A stretch of 64,000 nt of DNA from F23-D06 sp045116675 (GCA_045116675.1 JBGUMF010000017.1:1-64000), one strand, 5' to 3'. Positions 42,419-51,812 are shown, counted from the first letter of the stretch. Made by a program: numbers and translations. Notes: generated from the sequence alone by a model not told the origin.

Positions 42419-43451
42419 CGTAGTCGCGCCACTTGTCCACCACCGCTTGGAAATCCGCCGGCAACTCGGATTCAAACAGCATATATTCGCCTTTGGTAGG
42501 GTGCTTGAAGCCGATGGACTTGGCATGGAGCGCCTGCCGTGGCATCAGCGCGAAGCAGTTGCGGATAAACTGTTGGTATTTGGAGAATGTGGTCCCTTTC
42601 AGGATGCGGTGCCCGCCGTACGACTCGTCGTTGAAGAGCGGATGGCCGATATGTTGCATGTGCACGCGTATCTGGTGCGTGCGGCCTGTCTCCAACTGGC
42701 ACTCCACCAGCGTCACGTAGCCGAAGCGCTCAAGCACACGCCAATGGGTGACGGCGTGTTTGCCGCGCTCGTCATCTTCCGGAAAGACGGTCATGATCAT
42801 ACGGTCTTTGGGATGGCGGCCCACGTTGCCCACGATAGTGCCCTCGTCCTCGTCGAAATCGCCCCATACCAGTGCCCAGTACTTCCGTTCAAGGTCGTGG
42901 TTGAAGAAGACCTTGGCCAAACGCATCTGGGCCAGCTCATTTTTTGTTACCACCATAAGGCCGGAGGTGTTCTTGTCGATGCGGTGCACCAGCAGGGGCT
43001 TCACGGGCGTGCCGTCAGCCTGCAGCTGGTCCCGGAAATAGTAGCATAGTGCGTTGACCAGCGTGCCGGTGTAGTTGCCGAAGGCGGGATGCACCACCAT
43101 GCCGGGCTCCTTGTTCACAATCACAAAGTCGTCGTCCTCGTATATGATGTTGACGGGTATGTCCTCCGGATAGACCTCCGTGTCGCGGGGTGGGCTGGGC
43201 ATCAGGATGGAGATCACATCGTTGGGATGCACCTTGTAGTTCTGCCGCTCGGGCTTGCCGTTCACCAGGATGCAGCCGGCTTTCGCCGCCTGCTGGATCT
43301 TGTTGCGCGAGGTGTTGCGGATGAGGTTGAACAGATATTTGTCGATACGGAGCAACTCCGTGCCGGGATCGACCACGAAACGGTAATGCTCGTATAGGAC
43401 GTCTTTCGAGTTGTTTTCTTCTAATTCGATATTGTTAGTTTCCTCTTCCAT
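42393..43451 (-). CDS. RluD-family 23S rRNA pseudouridine synthase
   Basis: A 352-residue RluA-type enzyme. An S4 RNA-binding domain spans ~33-80 (LLRIDKYLFNLIRNTSRNKI); the catalytic motif is VHRIDKNTSGLMV with Asp159; YWALVWG and TGRTHQIRVHMQHIGHP follow. It converts uridines in 23S rRNA (positions equivalent to E. coli 1911/1915/1917 for RluD). The S4 domain and length favour RluD over RluA. Acidic N-terminal ~20 residues are an extension. Confidence 0.92.
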   Translation of the reverse strand: MEEETNNIELEENNSKDVLYEHYRFVVDPGTELLRIDKYLFNLIRNTSRNKIQQAAKAGCILVNGKPERQNYKVHPNDVISILMPSPPRDTEVYPEDIPVNIIYEDDDFVIVNKEPGMVVHPAFGNYTGTLVNALCYYFRDQLQADGTPVKPLLVHRIDKNTSGLMVVTKNELAQMRLAKVFFNHDLERKYWALVWGDFDEDEGTIVGNVGRHPKDRMIMTVFPEDDERGKHAVTHWRVLERFGYVTLVECQLETGRTHQIRVHMQHIGHPLFNDESYGGHRILKGTTFSKYQQFIRNCFALMPRQALHAKSIGFKHPTKGEYMLFESELPADFQAVVDKWRDYVSSRPTEE

Positions 43452-43462
43452 AAGAAAATGCT

Positions 43463-43490
43463 AAACCCTGAACCCTGTTCCCTGTTTCCT
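43463..43490. repeat. CCCTG-type word repeats between genes
   Basis: CTAAACCCTGAACCCTGTTC then CCTGTTTCCT: three or four degenerate copies of (A)CCCTGA/T between two leftward genes. Similar words occur at 2007-2033, 14804-14828 and, reversed, 47761-47787. Confidence 0.5.
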
Positions 43491-43492
43491 AA

Positions 43493-45943
43493 TTACCGGC
43501 AGGACTTGCAGATGATGGCGCGCACCGCTTCGTTTTCCAGCACGCAAGCCGGCAGCTTGTCGAAGAGGCCGCACAGACGCGGGATGTCACGCTCGACAGC
43601 CATCTTCACAGCTTTCGTGAACATCGGACTCAGGTAAGTCTGCTCGCGGTGGGCGGCAATGGAGATGTAGGAGAAGATGAAATCCTCCGCGATGTTCTTC
43701 TCATCCAGGAAAGGATCCATCAGCGAGAGTGCGTAGCTGTAGTCGTGCTTCTTCACAAAATAGGAGGCCAGCTTGTAGGCGTTCTGCCAGCTGTCCATCT
43801 TGGGATTGCGTATCTCCTTGATTTTGGCGAAGGTGGCGGCGGAAAGCGCAGCGGTTTCGGTCGTCACGGGAACCGTATCCAAATAGTTTATGATCTTAAG
43901 CTGGAACTCCATATTCAGGCTGTTGACCTTCTCCTTGGAGATGCCGGGGATGGCGTATAGCTTGTCGATGTTGGCCTGTATCTTTGTGATGTCGGCGGTG
44001 GAACGAATCGGGGTTTGGAACACGTCGCACACGGTGATGTTGAAGAGCAGCGGCTGGTTGGCCGGGTTGAGGTTGTACACCGTGGTCATCTGCTTGGCGA
44101 TGGAGGGAGTCATCTTGGTTTCATCATAGTACTGCATGTAGAGGCGGTTGTTCTGCAGCGTCTGGAACTCCTTCTTCATCGGGATGTTCATGTCCGCAAG
44201 GAGGTCGGCGGAGTAGTTGCCCTTCTCCATCTGGTCGATCATGTAGTTCTCGATGGCCATTGCGAGCCCTTTGTTCTTGTTCGCCATGGCGTTATTGAAT
44301 TTCCAGGTGACGAATTTCTGCTCTTTGTCTTTGGTCTCGATTGGGTAGGTGACGTAGTATTTGATTTCGTAGTAGCGGCACGGGGCCAGATAGGCGCTGT
44401 CCAGCACCTTCAGGGCGTAGCTGTCCGATTTCAGCTGTTTGGCGGCCTCGTCCAAGGTCAGGAAGCTGAGGTCGTAATACTCGCCGTTGTTAACAATAAT
44501 TTTTTTAAAGAATTCCCAGCAGAAATCGTAGGAGATGGTGATCTCCATGCCGGGATATTTGGTCATCATACTCTTCTTCAGGAAGTCGGCACGTTTCTGC
44601 TGTATCTTTTGGTAGTTCACATCTTTATAATAGTTGGGAGAGTTGTGGGCTATGATCTCGATTTTCTTCAGCGTGTATTCAGGTACGTTTACGGTGGTCA
44701 GCAGCGAGTCGAAAGAGGCGCATGTGTAGTCGGTTTTCTTGTGCACGTAGGGGAAGGTGATGCTGAAGTCGCCGTCTTCCGTGGAGGGCACCCACTCACC
44801 GGTGCTCTTGATGCCCGTCATGTCTTTCAGGAAGTTGATTTTTTCGGTGTAATCGGCGTTTTTGGTCTCAATATGTTTGGGGAAAATTGTGCGGCACACA
44901 TAGTTACCCTCTTTCAGGACCAGGATGTTGATGTCCATATCCTGATTCAGTTCAATGGTCTCGGGCACGGAACCGATCTTGGCCACCAGTTTGCCGGATT
45001 TCAGGTTGGCGTTTTCGTTCGCCTCGAAAATCTTCTCATAGGTGATAGGTTTGCTGACGGTGCCGCGGTGCGCATGGTCGTAATCCACGGTCAGGTCATC
45101 GCAGTCGTACTGGCTGTGCTGCACGTAGTCAAGCGCGATGGCATCACCCTCTTTGCCAATGAGTTTCTTCAGGTTCTTGTAGTCGTTGCAGACCAGATAC
45201 ACATCGCCGTTCTTATTCACGCTGATGTATTCGGAAAGGGCTTCCAGGCCCGGTTCGGTGGAACATTTCTTGCAGACTTTGTCGTCATAAGCCTTGAGGC
45301 CGGCCATGCCTTTGGTGTAGGGCAGGTCTCTGGCCCCGATGGGTGTTTTGTAGCCGAGGGTGCGGTCGTTGCCGAGGATGACGGAGAAGTACATGCTCTT
45401 CATCATCTTGTCGGTGTTGAAGCCGATGCCCGCCAGGGAGTACTGCTTGTCAAGGAGGATGTCAGCGGTTTTGACGTTCTTGAGCAGGAGTTGGATGGTG
45501 GACAGGCAGAGGTCGTAGTAGGTGTATTCCACCTCGCCGAGGTAGGCTTTGGTTTTCGCCACCAGTTCGATGCCGTTGCCCGCGAGACTGTATTTGCGCA
45601 GACGGTAGGGTAGTGTCCGGTAGGGGGGCACATTGTCCTCGGTCTTCTCGTCCTTCACGGCCTGATAGTCGGCCTGGAATTGTGCGGTGGAATCCATTTG
45701 CTCGTTGTGCTCCAGAGGGGGAAGAAAGCGGTATTGTGCGCGGGCGAGATCCATCATGTCCGTCAGACACTTGTATAGAACCTCAGGTTTGTAGTTGTTG
45801 GGTGCGAAATTGCGCGTGTATTGCGCATTTTGCTTCAGCGATGACGGGTCGAAGCCTGAGTATGGGTTTTCTGTTTGGGAAAAAGATATATTACTGAATA
45901 TCAGAAATATAATAAAAAAAACAGCCGACAATTTTTTATCCAT
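43493..45943 (-). CDS. Large exported protein of unknown function
   Basis: A ~816-residue secreted protein. MDKKLSAVFFIIFLIFSNIS ending SFSQ is a Sec signal peptide. Residues ~40-250 (YKCLTDMMDLARAQYRFLPP, AGIGFNTDKMMKSMYFSVIL) vaguely recall a CAP/SCP domain, and ~420-480 (KKIEIIAHNSPNYYK, QKRADFLKKSM) recalls an OmpA-like fold; both are weak. The C-terminus has helical repeat-like stretches and two cysteine pairs (CxxC-like ICKSCR at the end). No family I can name. It stands alone on the minus strand between rluD and rpmH. Start may be 45943 or 45949; the longer frame upstream lacks a sensible N-terminus. Confidence 0.7.
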   Translation of the reverse strand: MDKKLSAVFFIIFLIFSNISFSQTENPYSGFDPSSLKQNAQYTRNFAPNNYKPEVLYKCLTDMMDLARAQYRFLPPLEHNEQMDSTAQFQADYQAVKDEKTEDNVPPYRTLPYRLRKYSLAGNGIELVAKTKAYLGEVEYTYYDLCLSTIQLLLKNVKTADILLDKQYSLAGIGFNTDKMMKSMYFSVILGNDRTLGYKTPIGARDLPYTKGMAGLKAYDDKVCKKCSTEPGLEALSEYISVNKNGDVYLVCNDYKNLKKLIGKEGDAIALDYVQHSQYDCDDLTVDYDHAHRGTVSKPITYEKIFEANENANLKSGKLVAKIGSVPETIELNQDMDINILVLKEGNYVCRTIFPKHIETKNADYTEKINFLKDMTGIKSTGEWVPSTEDGDFSITFPYVHKKTDYTCASFDSLLTTVNVPEYTLKKIEIIAHNSPNYYKDVNYQKIQQKRADFLKKSMMTKYPGMEITISYDFCWEFFKKIIVNNGEYYDLSFLTLDEAAKQLKSDSYALKVLDSAYLAPCRYYEIKYYVTYPIETKDKEQKFVTWKFNNAMANKNKGLAMAIENYMIDQMEKGNYSADLLADMNIPMKKEFQTLQNNRLYMQYYDETKMTPSIAKQMTTVYNLNPANQPLLFNITVCDVFQTPIRSTADITKIQANIDKLYAIPGISKEKVNSLNMEFQLKIINYLDTVPVTTETAALSAATFAKIKEIRNPKMDSWQNAYKLASYFVKKHDYSYALSLMDPFLDEKNIAEDFIFSYISIAAHREQTYLSPMFTKAVKMAVERDIPRLCGLFDKLPACVLENEAVRAIICKSCR

Positions 45944-46080
45944 AATCATATAATTTACGGGTTTTGCAAAACGGAAGCAATAATAATAAAAATTTGCTTT
46001 GCCTCCACCTTGCAAAGAGTGCTTTTTCTCCCTGTTGAAAAAAATATTGCAACAGGGGTTGGTTGATTTCAAAAAAAGTG

Positions 46081-46089
46081 TATTTTTGC
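46081..46089 (+). promoter_or_regulatory. Promoter -7 box for rpmH
   Basis: TATTTTTGC, 38 bases before the rpmH ATG. Confidence 0.7.
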
Positions 46090-46127
46090 AGCCCTTTTAA
46101 AAGAAGTAAAAATAAACATTAATAGAG

Positions 46128-46286
46128 ATGAAAAGAACATACCAACCTTCAAACACAAGACGCAGAAACAAACACGGTTTCCGTGAGAGAATGTCCACGG
46201 CAAACGGCCGCCGAGTGCTGGCTGCCCGTCGTGCAAAAGGCAGAAAGAAATTAACGGTTTCCGACGAAAGTCTGGGCAGAAAATAA
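46128..46286 (+). CDS. rpmH: 50S ribosomal protein L34
   Basis: A 52-residue, very basic ribosomal protein: MKRTYQPSNTRRRNKHGFRE, RMSTANGRRVLAARRAKGRK, then KLTVSDESLGRK. The first 44 residues are the universal L34; the short acidic-containing tail is typical of Bacteroidetes. It binds 23S rRNA in the large subunit. It has its own promoter and is followed by an intrinsic terminator. rnpA and dnaA, common neighbours in other phyla, are not here. Confidence 0.97.
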   Translation: MKRTYQPSNTRRRNKHGFRERMSTANGRRVLAARRAKGRKKLTVSDESLGRK

Positions 46287-46317
46287 TTTCTGGAACCCAT
46301 AAGCGTTTTAACAAGAG

Positions 46318-46344
46318 AAAGAAGGCAAATGTCTTCTTTTTTTT
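46318..46344 (+). terminator. Intrinsic terminator after rpmH
   Basis: AAAGAAG-GCAAATGT-CTTCTTT followed by further T: a 7-bp stem with a U-tract. The next promoter (TATTTTCGC, 46346-46354) starts directly after it, for the SurA-like gene. Confidence 0.75.
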
Positions 46345-46400
46345 GTATTTTCGCACCCTGTTTTTTCCAATACCCCAAAGGTCTCCAAATGTTATATACA

Positions 46401-47759
46401 ATGAAAAGAATCATCTTCATCCTGCTTCTCTCCTGGTCCATTATGCCGCTTCTGGCCCAACCCAGGAGCGCGGGCACGACCGTGGACGGTATTGTGGCCG
46501 TCATCGGCAAGGAGATCATCATGCAGTCGGATCTGGAGAAGAACTACCTGGACTACACCTCCCAGTTCAAGACGGTGGAGGACCCTTACGAGACCAAATG
46601 TTTCATTCTGGAGACCCTGATGTTCAACAAGCTGCTTGTCAATCAGGCTGAGTTGGACAGCATTGAAATCACCGACGAGGAGGTGGACTACCGCATCAAC
46701 GCGCGTATGTCCTATTTCCTCCAACAGGTGGGTGGCAATGAGAAATACATTGAGGAATATTTCCATAAATCCATGGCGGAGATCAAGAAGGACCTGCGGG
46801 AGATGATGTACGACCAGGCCCTGATTGAGCAGGAACAGAGCAAGATCACGGGCAGCATCACGATAACCCCGTCGGAGGTGAAGCAGTTCGCCAGCAGGCT
46901 GTCGCCCGACAGCATGCCGGTGGTGCCCACCAGCTACCAGTTCGGTGAGGTGGTCAAGATTCCGCCGGTGAGCGAGACGGAGATCCAGGATGTGAAAGAC
47001 CGGCTGACCAGCTACCGCGAGCGCGTACTCCGTGGCGAGAAGTTCTCCATGCTGGCACGCCTCTACTCCGATGATCCGGGCAGCGCCTCCAAAGGCGGTG
47101 ACCTCGGTTTCGTGGAGCGCGGCACCCTCTATCCGGAATTTGAAGCCGCTGCCTTCAACCTCAAATCCGGGGAGGTCTCACAGGTAATCAAGACACAGGC
47201 CGGCTACCACATCATCCAGATGATCGAACGCCGCGGCGAGTCCATCCATGTGGCCCACATCCTCATCCAGCCCAAGCCCTCCACTGACGAGCAGGTGAAG
47301 GCTATCACCTATCTGGATAGTGTGCGCGCCATCATCCTCAACGAGAAACTCTCCATTGACGATGCCGCCAAACGTTTCTCGGAAGGCCCCACCCGCCTGA
47401 ATGGCGGCCTCGTGGTGAACCCCTACACCAACTCCAACTACTTCGACCGGCAGTCACTTGACGATGCCACCTACATCGCCCTCAACAAACTCATTCCCGG
47501 CGAGTACTCCGAGTGTGTGCCCTATGTCAACGAGGACGGCATCATGGGCTACCGTCTCCTCTACCTCAAAGAGAGAGTGAGCGAACACAAGGCCAACATC
47601 GTGGAGGACTACGACATGATTAAGAACGCCGCCCTGGAGGAGAAACGCTATGACGCTCTGCAAAAGTGGGTCGTGGATAAGGTGAAAGTGACCAGTATTA
47701 AGATAAATGAACAATATAAGGACTGTCCTTTCGTTAGCAAATGGCAGATCCCGGAATAG
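46401..47759 (+). CDS. SurA-like periplasmic peptidyl-prolyl isomerase
   Basis: A 452-residue exported chaperone. MKRIIFILLLSWSIMPLLAQ is the signal peptide. Residues ~25-150 are the helical SurA N-domain (VDGIVAVIGKEIIMQSDLEK). A parvulin-type PPIase domain spans ~175-260 (FSMLARLYSDDPGSASKGGD then LGFVERG), and a second, more divergent one ~265-370 (VAHILIQPKP). It would help fold outer-membrane barrels. The start at 46401 gives the clean signal peptide; the longer frame overlaps the promoter and terminator. Confidence 0.9.
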   Translation: MKRIIFILLLSWSIMPLLAQPRSAGTTVDGIVAVIGKEIIMQSDLEKNYLDYTSQFKTVEDPYETKCFILETLMFNKLLVNQAELDSIEITDEEVDYRINARMSYFLQQVGGNEKYIEEYFHKSMAEIKKDLREMMYDQALIEQEQSKITGSITITPSEVKQFASRLSPDSMPVVPTSYQFGEVVKIPPVSETEIQDVKDRLTSYRERVLRGEKFSMLARLYSDDPGSASKGGDLGFVERGTLYPEFEAAAFNLKSGEVSQVIKTQAGYHIIQMIERRGESIHVAHILIQPKPSTDEQVKAITYLDSVRAIILNEKLSIDDAAKRFSEGPTRLNGGLVVNPYTNSNYFDRQSLDDATYIALNKLIPGEYSECVPYVNEDGIMGYRLLYLKERVSEHKANIVEDYDMIKNAALEEKRYDALQKWVVDKVKVTSIKINEQYKDCPFVSKWQIPE

Positions 47760-47814
47760 GGTACAGAAAGCAGGGGACAGGGTACTGATTGATTATTAAG
47801 ATAATAACTAAAAT

Positions 47815-48795
47815 ATGGACTTGAACACTAAATCCGATGTGGAAGCTATTGAGGCTTTCGTTGAAAAATACGCCGAACTGAAAAAGGAGATTGCCAAGGT
47901 CATCGTCGGGCAGGACGAGGTGGTGAAGAACATCCTGATGGCCATGTTCAGCCGCAGCCACGCCCTGCTGATTGGTGTGCCTGGGTTGGCCAAAACCCTT
48001 ATGATCACCACTATCGCCAAGGCGGTGGACATGTCGTACAACCGTATCCAGTTCACCCCCGACCTGATGCCGTCCGACATCATGGGTGCGGAGATTCTGG
48101 ATGACAGCCGCAACTTCAAATTCGTCAAGGGCCCCATCTTCGCCAATATCGTGCTGGCGGACGAGATCAACCGTACGCCGCCCAAAACGCAGTCGGCTTT
48201 GCTGGAGGCCATGCAGGAGCGTTCCGTCAGTATGAACGGTACTACCTACCAGCTGCCCGATCCGTTCTTCGTGCTGGCCACGCAGAACCCCATCGAGCAG
48301 GAGGGTACCTACCCGCTGCCGGAAGCCCAACAGGACCGTTTCATGTTCAACATCCTGCTGGACTATCCCACCAAGGATGAGGAGGTGCAAATTGTGAAGA
48401 GCACCATCCACGGAGCCATGCAGGAGCCCAAGCGCGTACTGACGGTGGAAGACATCATCTTCTATCAGAAGTTGTTGCAGAAGGTGCCCGTTCCGGAGAA
48501 CGTTTATCGCTACGCCGTCAGTCTGGCCACGCTTACGCGTCCGGGCACGACAGGCGCGCACCCGTGGGCCAACGACTACCTCTCTTGGGGTGCCGGCCCG
48601 CGTGCCTCGCAGTTCCTCATCATCGGCGCACGCACACACGCTATCCTCAACGGCAAATACTCGCCTGACATCGAGGATGTGCGTGCCGTATCTTACAACA
48701 TCCTCCGACACAGAATCATCAAAAACTATAAGGCTGAGGCCGAAGGAATCACCGTCGAGCAGATCATCGACAAGCTGCTGGCCGCCGCCGAATAA
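47815..48795 (+). CDS. MoxR-family AAA ATPase
   Basis: A 326-residue AAA+ protein. Walker A is GVPGLAKT (54-61), Walker B lies in NIVLADEINRTPPKTQSALL with EAMQE following, and ATQNPIEQEGTYPLPEAQQD is the MoxR signature. MoxR ATPases act as chaperones for cofactor insertion or complex assembly, usually with a von Willebrand-type partner encoded next door (DUF58/BatA). Here the next gene, 12 bases on, is a histidine kinase and no such partner is nearby. Confidence 0.93.
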   Translation: MDLNTKSDVEAIEAFVEKYAELKKEIAKVIVGQDEVVKNILMAMFSRSHALLIGVPGLAKTLMITTIAKAVDMSYNRIQFTPDLMPSDIMGAEILDDSRNFKFVKGPIFANIVLADEINRTPPKTQSALLEAMQERSVSMNGTTYQLPDPFFVLATQNPIEQEGTYPLPEAQQDRFMFNILLDYPTKDEEVQIVKSTIHGAMQEPKRVLTVEDIIFYQKLLQKVPVPENVYRYAVSLATLTRPGTTGAHPWANDYLSWGAGPRASQFLIIGARTHAILNGKYSPDIEDVRAVSYNILRHRIIKNYKAEAEGITVEQIIDKLLAAAE

Positions 48796-48807
48796 CCATC
48801 CCCTGCC

Positions 48808-50313
48808 ATGAACAAGGGTATTCAAAAGTCACACTGGAAATGGCTGCTCTTCATATCCGCAGCCATTGTCTTTGTGTTGATTATGGTTTACTCCAACAAG
48901 CTCATCAAAAACATCGCCCAGGAGGAGCGCGAGCGTGTGGAGATATGGGCCGGGGCCATCTCCTACAAGGCTCAGATTGTCAATGAGACGGAGGCTTTCT
49001 TCAACTCCATCCGCGTGGAGGAGAGCAACAACGCCAAGATTCTCGCACGCGCCATCCGCAAGGTGACCGCCGCCTCCTTCGACGAGGACATCACTTTCTA
49101 CACGGACATCATCTCCATGAACACCAGTGTGCCGCTTATCGTGGCCGAGCCCAACGGCAACATTACCGCTGCCGTCAATGTGCCCGACAGCGTAGCTGAG
49201 ATGAAGAATGTGGACCAGTTGGGCGAGGCTATCGCCGATTACGATAGTGTAATTCTCCCTTACTACGGACGGCATTTTGTGAAAGTCTATTATCAGGAGG
49301 ATCCCGTATATGTGGACCTGCACAGCGTCATTGACAATCTGATTCAGTCTTTCTTCCAGGAGACCGTCATCAACTCGGCTTCCGTGCCGGTCATCATCAC
49401 CGACAGTACCCGGCAGACGGTCATCGCTGCGGGCAACTTGGATACCAATCTGCTGAAAGATCCTTTGGCCCTCAAACAGGAACTCAAGCGGATGAATGAC
49501 GAAAACAATCCCATCGAACTTGACCTCATCGACATTGGCAAATGCTTTGTCTATTATGAGAACTCGCCCGTGCTGCGCAAATTGCGCATCTTCCCCTATA
49601 TCGAGCTCGGCTTCCTTCTCGTCTTCATCATCATCGCCTACCTGCTGTTTAGCACGCAGCGTAAGTCGGAGCAGAACCGCGTGTGGGTGGGCATGAGCAA
49701 GGAGACCGCCCACCAGCTGGGCACGCCCATATCCTCGCTCATGGCCTGGACCGAGCTGCTGAAGGAGATGCCCATCGACCAGTCCATCCCCACCGAAATC
49801 GGCAAGGATGTGCATCGCTTGGAGACCATCGCGCAGCGTTTCTCCAAAATCGGTTCCGCACCTGTGCTGGAGCCCACCGACCTGGTGGTCGTCATCGACG
49901 AGTTCTCCCAATATCTGCAAAGCCGGATTTCCTCCATGGTGAAAATCCATTTCAACCGTCCGGAGGCTTCCTCTATCATCATTCCTCTCAACCGCTATCT
50001 GTTTGAATGGGTGGTGGAAAACCTGTGTAAGAACTCCGTGGATGCCATGGATGGCAAGGGGGTCATCAACATTGACATTTTAGAAGAGAAAAACAAGGTG
50101 TATGTGGATATTTCCGACACGGGCAAAGGCATTCCAGCCAAGATGCAGAAGCGCATCTTCTCGCCTGGCTACACGTCGAAAAGCAGAGGTTGGGGTCTCG
50201 GCCTCACGCTGGCCCGCCGCATCATCAACGAGTACCACAAAGGCCGGCTGTTTGTGAAATCGTCCGTCATCGACCACGGCACCGTCATGCGCATCCAGTT
50301 GCGGAAAGACTGA
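48808..50313 (+). CDS. Orphan sensor histidine kinase
   Basis: A 501-residue two-component kinase. Membrane helices at ~11-30 and ~268-290 flank a periplasmic sensor domain of ~235 residues. The phosphorylated residue is His302 in GMSKETAHQLGTPISSLMAW, a variant H-box seen in a Bacteroidetes kinase group. N box NLCKNSVDAM, G1 DTGKGIP and G2 GWGLGLTLARRII make a complete ATPase domain. No response regulator gene lies nearby, and it appears co-transcribed with moxR. The signal is unknown. Confidence 0.93.
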   Translation: MNKGIQKSHWKWLLFISAAIVFVLIMVYSNKLIKNIAQEERERVEIWAGAISYKAQIVNETEAFFNSIRVEESNNAKILARAIRKVTAASFDEDITFYTDIISMNTSVPLIVAEPNGNITAAVNVPDSVAEMKNVDQLGEAIADYDSVILPYYGRHFVKVYYQEDPVYVDLHSVIDNLIQSFFQETVINSASVPVIITDSTRQTVIAAGNLDTNLLKDPLALKQELKRMNDENNPIELDLIDIGKCFVYYENSPVLRKLRIFPYIELGFLLVFIIIAYLLFSTQRKSEQNRVWVGMSKETAHQLGTPISSLMAWTELLKEMPIDQSIPTEIGKDVHRLETIAQRFSKIGSAPVLEPTDLVVVIDEFSQYLQSRISSMVKIHFNRPEASSIIIPLNRYLFEWVVENLCKNSVDAMDGKGVINIDILEEKNKVYVDISDTGKGIPAKMQKRIFSPGYTSKSRGWGLGLTLARRIINEYHKGRLFVKSSVIDHGTVMRIQLRKD

Positions 50314-50383
50314 AAACAACATCGGGGACACGCACCTGCGCATCCCCGACAGTATTGAAGAAGGGCATATCGTTCAAGGAACG

Positions 50384-51136
50384 TTAATTTCCAAAGCACA
50401 ACTCCTTGTAAGAACTATATAGAGTCATGCCACCCACAAGGACAAAAGACTTTACGTAGTAAACCTTGCTGGGATCCAGTCCTGTAATTGTGCCATTGAA
50501 GGATTGCGAATAACTCGAGGATTCATAAAACCATCCTACAACGAGACGTTCATACGTATTGAAATCCGGGTCCTCGGAATAGATGAACCCACGTTGATCG
50601 GAATACGCCGTTTGCCATGAATAGTCACGGTGGTAGAAACCGCTAACATCCACTTGATTGGGATTTGTCCATTTGGAACTGCTTACGGTCAGTATGCCGT
50701 CGGGATTTCCTGAGATAGAATATTCTTTGTCCTCCCCATACACTACACCTTTTTTTGTCTTGGCGTATGCACGGTAATGGATAGTACTATTTGCGGGAAT
50801 GTCTTTCAACACTGCGGTGAATGTCCCGGCACCTTCTCCATTAGATGTGCCGAGTATATGACCCTCCTCGAAGTTTGTATAACCCAAAAAGTGCGAATAT
50901 TTTTCGGCGTATTCCAGACAAGGCATCGGCCGGGAACCGTAGCAGATGCCGCGTTGCAGCACAATGTTGTCGCTCTTGGCTTCAACAGTGGCCGTACATT
51001 CCATCAGTTCTGTTGAAGGGTACTGTATGTCGCCGGTTATGACTTTCACCCGTGAATCCTCAATAATTTCTTTCGTACAAGAGGAAAGAAACAGTACACC
51101 GGTCATTATCATTAAAAACAGATATATTTTTTTCAT
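50384..51136 (-). CDS. Lipoprotein with fibronectin-type repeats
   Basis: A 250-residue exported lipoprotein: MKKIYLFLMIMTGVLFLSSC, cysteine at 20 being the lipidated residue. Two domains follow with the Bacteroidetes Fn3-like pattern (GTFTAVLKDIPANSTIHYRA then YAKTKKGVVYG; FNGTITGLDPSKVYYVKSFV). Such proteins are surface-exposed and of unknown role. First gene reading leftward; the convergent kinase gene ends 70 bases away. Confidence 0.8.
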   Translation of the reverse strand: MKKIYLFLMIMTGVLFLSSCTKEIIEDSRVKVITGDIQYPSTELMECTATVEAKSDNIVLQRGICYGSRPMPCLEYAEKYSHFLGYTNFEEGHILGTSNGEGAGTFTAVLKDIPANSTIHYRAYAKTKKGVVYGEDKEYSISGNPDGILTVSSSKWTNPNQVDVSGFYHRDYSWQTAYSDQRGFIYSEDPDFNTYERLVVGWFYESSSYSQSFNGTITGLDPSKVYYVKSFVLVGGMTLYSSYKELCFGN

Positions 51137-51147
51137 AATTCAAGTGT

Positions 51148-51795
51148 TTAAAAGGTGAAACCGACGTTAAATCCTATAAAACCGGCATGATGTATATCGG
51201 ATGTGTATCTTCTTCCCACAGGGGAAAGACCAAACTCCAAAGTAGTCAGCACACTATGGCCGGATTTCGGCAAGCGGAAGTTCGCGCCCAGGTCAAAGCG
51301 GGTGTGTGAGCCCACGCCTATCATTTTGTCCGATTTAGGATTTTGACCATATAGAATAATATCCACACCTTGCGATATGCCGATGTAGGGATTGACTTTG
51401 CGTTCTCCGATGATGTAGAAAGCTAATTGCGCATATAACGGGAAACGGTGTGCGGGAAGATTATAAACAGTGAACCAATGCGAATTTCCGTTCCATTGAG
51501 TGGTGATGTGTTGTCCTTCGTCCAGGGTGTTCCAGTCATAATTGTAGCCTAATCCGGCACCCACAAGCAGCAACTTGTTGATGCGGTAGCCGGTGTTCCA
51601 ATGGATGCCCGGGCAGAAGTTAAATTCATAATTGAGGAGGAGCGTGTTCTGCCAGCCGGTCTTCACCGGCTGGGTCCAATGCGGTTTCTTTTCCTTTTTG
51701 ATGGCACCCGCGCCGGCGCTGCGATATACGCCCACCTGGGCGTACGAGCCAGCCGCCAGGGCGACCATAATCAGCAAACAGAAAAATCGTTTCAT
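51148..51795 (-). CDS. Outer-membrane beta-barrel protein
   Basis: A 215-residue protein with signal peptide MKRFFCLLIMVALAAGSYAQ and a strand-rich body with alternating hydrophobic residues (LLLNYEFNFCPGIHWNTGYR, LLVGAGLGYNYDW, LYAQLAFYIIGERKVNPYIG, FDLGANFRL), ending HAGFIGFNVGFTF with terminal Phe. That is the pattern of a small 8-strand barrel. The ATG at 51795 is used; a GTG at 51801 is in frame. It lies 12 bases upstream (in reading direction) of the Fn3-like lipoprotein gene, so the two are one operon. Confidence 0.82.
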   Translation of the reverse strand: MKRFFCLLIMVALAAGSYAQVGVYRSAGAGAIKKEKKPHWTQPVKTGWQNTLLLNYEFNFCPGIHWNTGYRINKLLLVGAGLGYNYDWNTLDEGQHITTQWNGNSHWFTVYNLPAHRFPLYAQLAFYIIGERKVNPYIGISQGVDIILYGQNPKSDKMIGVGSHTRFDLGANFRLPKSGHSVLTTLEFGLSPVGRRYTSDIHHAGFIGFNVGFTF

Positions 51796-51812
51796 AATCA
51801 CGTATTTAATTA

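Noticed and set aside
44015..45613. Long rightward open frame (532 codons) opposite the large exported protein
   Set aside because: No ribosome-binding site or promoter, and skewed amino-acid content; the leftward frame has a signal peptide and sensible composition.
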